Program-made: the position numbers and the translations under genes
Assembly (NCBI GenBank): GCA_003439945.1
Contig: QVRM01002216.1
Coordinates: 248,001-312,000 of the forward strand
Direction: 5' to 3'
From: Dermanyssus gallinae
Lineage: Eukaryota; Arthropoda; Arachnida; Mesostigmata; Dermanyssidae
Length of the DNA stretch: 64,000 nt
Shown here: positions 58,069 through 64,000 of the stretch, in pieces
Layout of the letters: every line of letters begins with the position of its first letter
How positions within the stretch are numbered: position 1 is the first letter of the stretch
The notes under the pieces: model-generated
What the model was told of the DNA's origin: nothing
The model's input: the letters and a program-made list of their open reading frames with translations, nothing else
Database searches by the model: none

Positions 58069-59100
58069 CAAATCAGAAAGTATTTGCTTATTGCGTAAGC
58101 TGAGTTCATACGATTGTTATCCACAACAGTTTGGCTAGCGGGACAAAGTTCACCAAGAACAACAACGACGGTATCGTCTCTAATGCCATAAAGGGGAGCA
58201 GCAAAACAGACCAGTTATATCTACGAATACTAACTAATAGTACATGCACAACGACCATACAGTCATGAGAGGCTTTTGGACGGTAACAATAAACAATTTT
58301 AAATATGTATGTATGGTGCGATGTTTTTTAAAATGCAAGTTATTATGCATGCTCGTAGCATATACTTACCATATATAAATATATAATCTAAAAAAAACAC
58401 ACACACTCTCTCTCTCTATCGATATATATAACATGGCAACTCTTAAAAAACATTTAATTACGTAATGATTTATATATGCTTAAAAAGATCACGAATTGGC
58501 ACATGAAAGCACGATCGTAGTGGTGACCATAAGTGGTCTCTTAGTGCGTGCTGCTCAAAACATATCTAATGTCGACAAGTCTTAAGTGGGTGTTTATTGC
58601 CTGCTTTGCTCGAAGTGTACCAAAAAAGGCCGCAGCAAGCACGTTTCGAAAACTTCGATCCGATCTCAACCTGCATATAATTCAATTGCTTAATTTAAAA
58701 ATGTGTGTGTATATATCAATAGCGTTCGGAAAGGTGCGAACGTGTTGAAATTGGTGTCTTGAAGTATAATAATTTTTTTTACAGATTTAAATCACAGTCG
58801 ACTCACAGTTTGTGCAAAAGGTGTATTTATAGCGACTTTGAGTGGCGATATTGAGCGTACGCATAGTGTGTTTGTTGGGAACAGCTATCTATGATGTAGT
58901 GATGATATCCTGTTGAGGAGTGGAGGACAGCGGGGTAAAAAATAGGTTAAACACGCAGGGGTAGTCTTAGATACGTGCCGGCCAGTACTGTCAATAAATA
59001 ATTGTAGAGGAGTGGTAGAAAAGAAGAAAGTGGCTGGGTGCAGCCCTTCATACACGGGCCGCGCCGCCTGTGACGTGTAACCTCGGTTGACAGCGGAGAT
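56275..59100. other. Intergenic stretch, no gene recognised
   Basis: Contains the perfect hairpin at 57296-57341 and (TA)n tracts near 57772-57797 and 58028-58064. The frame at 58548-58748 (+) is short and unrecognised. Confidence 0.4.
57296..57341. repeat. Perfect 20-bp inverted repeat with A6 loop
   Basis: Arms at 57296-57315 and 57322-57341 are exactly complementary (CACGTGTGAGC... / ...GCTCACACGTG), separated by six A. It would fold to a stable hairpin as RNA or a cruciform as DNA. No neighbouring gene explains it. Confidence 0.9.
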
Positions 59101-59239
59101 GGGCCTGACGAAGAAGAACGCTAAGTCGTAGTTCGATACGACTCAAGCCACGTAGGATCACTGGTAAAGCAATACAACACTAGTAACAGATGTCCGGCAG
59201 GGGCTGACGTAAGTGGCTTAAACTGAGCTGATAGAGAAG

Positions 59240-60716
59240 CGCTTCTTATTATTACACAGCAGGAGCTGCTTGCAGTGTTCGACGAAATCAAGCAAAAATT
59301 AGACGACAACAGCAAAAACAACGACACAGTATCGATAACAGCAGTAAAAGACTTGATAAACTGAGAAGGAGAGAGAGTCCACTGTTGAGAAAACAACGTC
59401 AGCTGTATCGAATGAGAACGGATTGTCAGCTAGAGGGCGCGGTGTTAGACCGATTATGATTAGTGCACGCGATACGCAACTGGGGATTGGAGGAACAGAG
59501 AACTGGAAAGGGACGCAGACTTGGAGCCAACGGCGTCGGGCCGGCCCATGTTAAATGCGAACCCCAAAAGGGAATTTTTTAGGCAAGAGGGATCGGCACT
59601 TGAACAAGGGGAAATCGTTAATTCGCGAGACAGCAGAAGGGTCTACACGTACAGGTGAGATTGATACAACAACGGGAGATATTTCCGGAGAGAGAGGGAA
59701 CAGATAGGAGCAGCGGAGCTAGACGATGCATGGGAGGTCATCCTATGGTTAGCAGCATCCGAATGAGCGGCATGGATAGCCGGAGGTAAAAGTAAGCAGT
59801 AAATGCAAACGAGGAAGCGAGGCAGAGAAAAGATGGAAACGTGAGAGTAGTGTGCCTTTGGACACATTACCATGTTAAATATGGGTGAGGCGGAGGGGTA
59901 AATAGGAATATAGGAGTTATACAAATTGCTAGAGAGAAGGTCGGCCGATATGAACAGAAACACAATTTTGCAGGTTGGAAGTACAGCCGCATTTAAAGGG
60001 TCACAATTGGTATTGTAAAAATCGGAATACAGGAATTGGAGAACAAAATGGGCGCCAAGAAATACGGAGGATAATGAACAGCTGTTTAAAAGAGTACATA
60101 AGGAGGTAATTGAAGAAACAGCTGGATGAAAGAGAAGACACAGCTGGCAGGAGGTTGTTACAACCAACAAAGTCTACTGAGATCTAAATATGGAACCTGC
60201 GAATAGAAGGAAGATAAACGTACACACATAGAGTATAGAAAGTCATGTGTGGGCTATGTACGACAGGTCCAGTAAATAATTGGGTAATGGAACGCCCTAT
60301 AGACAAAGAGAAAACAATAATACAATACTGGAAGTCATAATTAGGTAGAATTGAGCGGGAGGTAAAAGAACAAAAATAAATCGAATTCATAAACTAGGTT
60401 TTGCTGGGAAATGAGGAACCAGAATACCGAGATTGCAACTACAACAGATGAGACCGACCACGCGGTAAAAAAAATGAAGATAAAAACGGAGTGTGGCCTT
60501 GACAGAATTTTGGTAGGAATTATCCAAGAATTGGAAACGAATACGTGTGTAGAGTAATTTAGTGATATGTTTAGAGGGTTCGGACTCCCGGTATAGAACA
60601 TTCATGCAGATTTGTAAGCGTAGAGTACAGGGTGTTTTGGAGACAAAAAGAAAATAGGGGTGTGGCAATGTAGATTTAGGAAAGGCTGTAGCAGTGTGAA
60701 TTTAGGAGAATCATGC
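59240..60716 (+). mobile_element. Degenerate LINE (endonuclease-RT linker and RT fingers)
   Basis: The plus strand is purine-rich and carries LINE-like fragments between stops. QQELLAVFDEIKQKLDDNSK lies near 59262-59321. TTDETDHAVKKMKIKTECGL lies near 60438-60497, in the position of the conserved AIKKMKxGKAxGxDGI block. QCRFRKGCSSVNLGES near 60666-60713 resembles the QxGFRKGRGC block that precedes RT motif A. The segment between the last two is far shorter than in intact elements, so it is internally deleted. It is neither of the other LINE families in this window. Confidence 0.65.
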
Positions 60717-60769
60717 TGTTATATGCCCCGTCCAATTGACGCGGCAGTACGTGTCAAGACATCATAGCG

Positions 60770-61165
60770 CTTTCATTGCAAAATTGGACGATTTGTGAGC
60801 AGCGAGGTTTTACCGACCGAAGGTGTCTAACCCGCCGACATTCATCGCCGGATGATGGCCGTATACGGGGGAGACTGTTTGTCTGGCAAGTTATAGAGAA
60901 GGTGGAGTGCCTGTTTTCGTGAAGGCCGGGAGTGTTTGAGTTATGACTTGAGACCTGGCCGTGACGTGTTCTGTGAGACACTCCGTAGTCTACGCAACCA
61001 CCATCAAGAACAAACGGCCTGGGCTGCGCTAGGAGGAAGTGATTCTGCTCTACGATAACGCGCGTCCGCCCGTCTCCAGGGTCAAGTGGGAGCAGCTTGA
61101 GCATTCGCCTTACAGCCCGGACATGTCACCCTGCGACTTCCATCAGTTTGGTCCACAAACAAATA
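60770..61165 (+). mobile_element. Internally deleted mariner-like transposase pseudogene
   Basis: The N-terminal part is IHRRMMAVYGGDCLSGK, then a stop, then CFREGRECL (about 60840-60935), matching the helix-turn-helix region of mariner transposases. It is followed almost directly by FCETLRSLRNH (about 60969-61001). After a frameshift comes VILLYDNARP (about 61044-61073), holding the second catalytic aspartate, and LEHSPYSPDMSPCDFHQFGP (about 61098-61157), holding the third (the SPCD Asp of the DD34D triad). The middle of the gene, including the first catalytic Asp, is missing. It is inactive. Confidence 0.88.
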
Positions 61166-61189
61166 TCTCAAAAGAGGCACTTTAACTCG

Positions 61190-61510
61190 TACGATGTACC
61201 TGCTCAATCTTTCCCATTCGACATCAACCATGAATACAAGGGGATCACACACACAACTTCTCATCTTGGCTGCAGCTTCATGTAACCAATCTCGTTTCTC
61301 AATATCAAATCTCGGTGCCACATATTGGAACAAGTTCCCCCCAGATGTACGCGCAACGTCTTCTTTGACAATATTCAAACACATGGTGATGGGTCTTACA
61401 TCTCACATATGCAGGTATTCGCGTTTTGGTATATGTTTATTGTAAAAACTAGTGCTTAATAATTGTGACGTTTTACCTGCAAATGAGTTTGCCATTAAAC
61501 GATTATTATT
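61190..61510 (+). mobile_element. LINE 3' end (CR1/jockey-type C-terminus)
   Basis: The 83-codon frame 61194-61445 ends with NTRGSHTQLLILAA...FSISNLGATYWNKFPPDVRA, followed by SSLTIFKHMV. This is the typical C-terminal signature of CR1/jockey reverse transcriptase ORFs (consensus GxxxWNxLPxxI...SLxxFK). A short 3' UTR and an ATT-rich tail (ATTATTATTAAAT near 61502) follow. It joins the mariner remnant directly at about 61165-61190. Confidence 0.75.
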
Positions 61511-62534
61511 AAATATGTAAATACCGGAGTGTGAGAGGGAGTTTTTCAGGTGCTTTCGATATAATTCGGTAGGGCTCGATTCAATGAGAATCGACTAAAA
61601 AAAAAAACATTTTTTAGTGAGAATCGACTAATGTTAGACAATCTATGTGGGATCTTGTATTGTTGAATAATTAAGAATTAAAATTTGACTAATACTGATG
61701 AAGTATACAGGCTAGTCTGCAGCAACGCTAGGTATTTTAAAATTAACTATGACAATGACATATATTGCAACAAATGATTTTATCATGAGAGTTCTATTTG
61801 CCCTGATTTTATTGTGAGAGTACTACGCATCCTATTTGATTATGAGCCTTATTGTTACTTCAATGAATTATGCACGTTAGAATTGAAATCCTGCGACTTT
61901 CCGTGCCGCGTCATCTGTTCTCGTCTGCTAGAGTCTCAACACTGCTGATGATGTTTGACGGGGAAGGCTTGTTTACTGTAGTTGTTTCTGCACGTTGATG
62001 CTTACACGCTTATATCGTCTGCTATTCAAAAGTCGTCTGCTGTGAGAGAACAACAACAATCTACAACAACCAGAGCAGACGACTTTTGAACGCTGCTGTC
62101 GCTGTTGTTTACAAAGGCTTTTCAAGTGTCGTCTGCACCGCCGCCCCGCCGCTGCTTTGTTATTGTTATTGATTGATGGATTGTTGTCTGCTCTCTGCTA
62201 CGGCTGGTATTCTGCTGCTGCAGCAGCAAGCAGAATTCTGTTCGTTCGTTGTTAGGTAAGTTCGTAGTTGGTGTCTTCATTCGTACAGTCGGTCAGTCAG
62301 TCAGTCAGTCGGTAATGTCAGTCATTCGTACGTGACAACAATTGTCACACGAATCGTAAGTTGTTGTTGTTACTGTTAAGAAAACAACAATAACAGAAAC
62401 AACGTTTCCTGCTCAGTTGGTGTGGTAGTGTTTGCTTGGCACTCGTCGTGGCGTTATTGTTGTTGTTGGCGTCGTCGTCGTCGCCGCTGCCTGTCGCCTT
62501 TTTCTTTTTCTGTACCCGCTTCGTGTTGCGCTTC

Positions 62535-62599
<65 letters not shown>

Positions 62600-64000
62600 A
62601 CAAAATAACAGAGTTGTGTGTGATTACAACATAGACTCTCCTCAGTCAGACCCGAGACTTGCCGAGACGACATCGTCGCCGCAGCAGTCGCACACACAGA
62701 GTTTGCTTGTCGAGCTGTATGTCCGTGTGTCGTCGTGTAGGGCGGACAGAGCCAACAAGCTCTCTATAACCTCCATCACCAACCACCACTTCTAGTCACA
62801 TTCTCTACCTAGCCTGCTTGCACGACGAACACGAAGAAGACACTGCAGAAGGTATTATTGCCTGACGGAAGGAGTCCCGGAGCAAGCAAGCAAGCGCAAC
62901 AACAGAGTCAGCGGTAGCCAGTTGTTGTTGGAGTTTTTTTTTTTTTTTTATTGTTGTCTAGTTTCGTCGAGTCAACTCGAAACGACAGCAGCAATAACAG
63001 CAACACGACGCGCGACAACTGTTACAGAACTTATGGTGAAGTCAGCACCGTCCTCGTAGGGGTTGTTGCTGCTGTCCTAGTCCTCGCCGCTGTTATTGTT
63101 GTTGCTGCTGCCATTGTTGTCGAGGTCCTCGTTGTTGTTGTTGTTGTTGTCGTTGTTGTTGCCATTGATGTCGTAGTCCTCGTCGTTGTTGCCATCGTCG
63201 TCGCTGTTGTTGTTGTTGGTGTCGTTATTGTTGCCTCGCGTTGTTGTCGTCATCATCACCATCATCATCAACGTCGTCATCATTATCATCAAGAGTAGAA
63301 ACATTGATGTTATTATTATTATTTATTATTAGTATTAGTAATATTTTTATTTTTTATTATCATTGCTTAAATGTTACAATTGTGAGGTGTAAACGTCTAC
63401 TCCTTGTCTTCTCCTAGCTCCTAAATATTATCCCATGGAACCGTTAATGTTCTCAGTTTATGAATCGATACATTCACTTATGATCTGACTAATAATTTGG
63501 CTTGACAACAACAACAGCAGCAGCAGCAGCAACAAAAAAACAACAACAACAGCAGCAACGAGAACCTCAACAACAACAACAACACAATTACGACGTTCAT
63601 GACACGAAGACATCAGATCGTCTTTGTTAAGTGTCTCCCAATCGGGGGCCAGCTACACTGCAGACACTACAACAACAACAACGACGTTGACTATTAGACA
63701 CTTGTCATCACCATCGTTGATATGTCATCTTTTTCGTCAGCTTTTCTGTGATTCCCGTCTATGGCGCCGCTGCCGTCGTAACCATACTCTATTGCGGCCT
63801 TCCCCCGTTCCCCCATTTTCTTTATCCTTTCCCATGTACTGCATCGTTCCGGTCGGTCGTGCAGATCGAGGCTGATCCTCTATACTACTACTAATAATAC
63901 TTCTACATCACATCTACCACTACTACTACAGCAAAGTACTACTAGTACTACTACTTGTAACTACTGTTAACTAGCTATCTGCTATGTGTGTTCGTGCGTG
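61511..64000. other. Terminal low-complexity region, no gene recognised
   Basis: It holds a 17-bp inverted repeat at 62025-62041/62074-62090, (CAGT)n near 62288-62310, a (TA)n array at 62535-62600, GTT repeats at about 63060-63240, CAA/CAG repeats at about 63508-63590 and ACT triplets near 63880-63950. The style matches the region upstream of SNX3, so another gene's 5' leader may follow beyond the window. Asn/Asp-rich and Val-rich frames are repeat translations. Confidence 0.45.

Noticed and set aside
59643..60170. 175-codon minus-strand frame rich in Ser/Leu/Cys
   Set aside because: It is antisense to a purine-rich decayed LINE. The composition is the expected complement, and no signal or family motif supports it.
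63077..63304. Asn/Asp-rich protein on the minus strand
   Set aside because: It is translation of GTT/GTC triplet repeats read on the opposite strand; the Val-rich plus-strand frame over the same bases is equally open.

Overview
This is eukaryotic nuclear DNA. It carries interrupted genes with consensus GT..AG splice sites, conserved metazoan proteins, several classes of retro- and DNA-transposon remnants, and a very high load of (TA)n and (CAA/GTT)n microsatellites. The gene content (ISCU, an SLC29A4/ENT4 transporter, BUB3, SNX3) is animal. The repeat families and low-complexity style suggest an arthropod, possibly a mite or tick, but the lineage is inference and the sequence alone does not settle it.

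Layout. About 1.98-2.75 kb (+) holds the last two exons of the Fe-S scaffold gene ISCU, with the 5' exon(s) not found. About 8-10.5 kb holds a decayed LINE copy, a tRNA-derived SINE and a small dispersed repeat. About 12.76-21.2 kb (+) is an SLC29A4 (ENT4/PMAT-like) gene that I reconstructed in 11 coding exons. They join in frame to 880 codons and end in an unusually long Ser/Thr/Ala-rich tail. Two more SINE copies sit in one of its introns. About 24.88-27.49 kb (-) is the spindle-checkpoint gene BUB3 in five exons (342 codons), convergent with SLC29A4. About 30-38 kb is a transposon nest: an 885-bp fold-back DNA element, two 5'-truncated LINEs with a YLDDG-type reverse transcriptase and a restriction-endonuclease-like C-terminus (one per strand), and between them a second copy of the 8.6-kb LINE in opposite orientation. 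About 47.9-55.8 kb (+) is SNX3 in four exons (166 codons), preceded by several kb of CAA/GTT-rich sequence. About 59-61.5 kb is a transposon graveyard: a LINE reverse-transcriptase remnant, an internally deleted mariner transposase and a LINE 3' end. The final 2.5 kb is low-complexity sequence with no recognised gene.

The four cellular genes are functionally unrelated (mitochondrial Fe-S assembly, transport, mitosis, endosomal sorting). There is no operon-like logic, and they are ordinary neighbours in a repeat-rich chromosome. The most notable patterns are the repeated placement of SINE, LINE and short dispersed repeats against (TA)n tracts, the near-perfect fold-back element, the extended tail of the transporter, and several perfect short inverted repeats in non-coding DNA.
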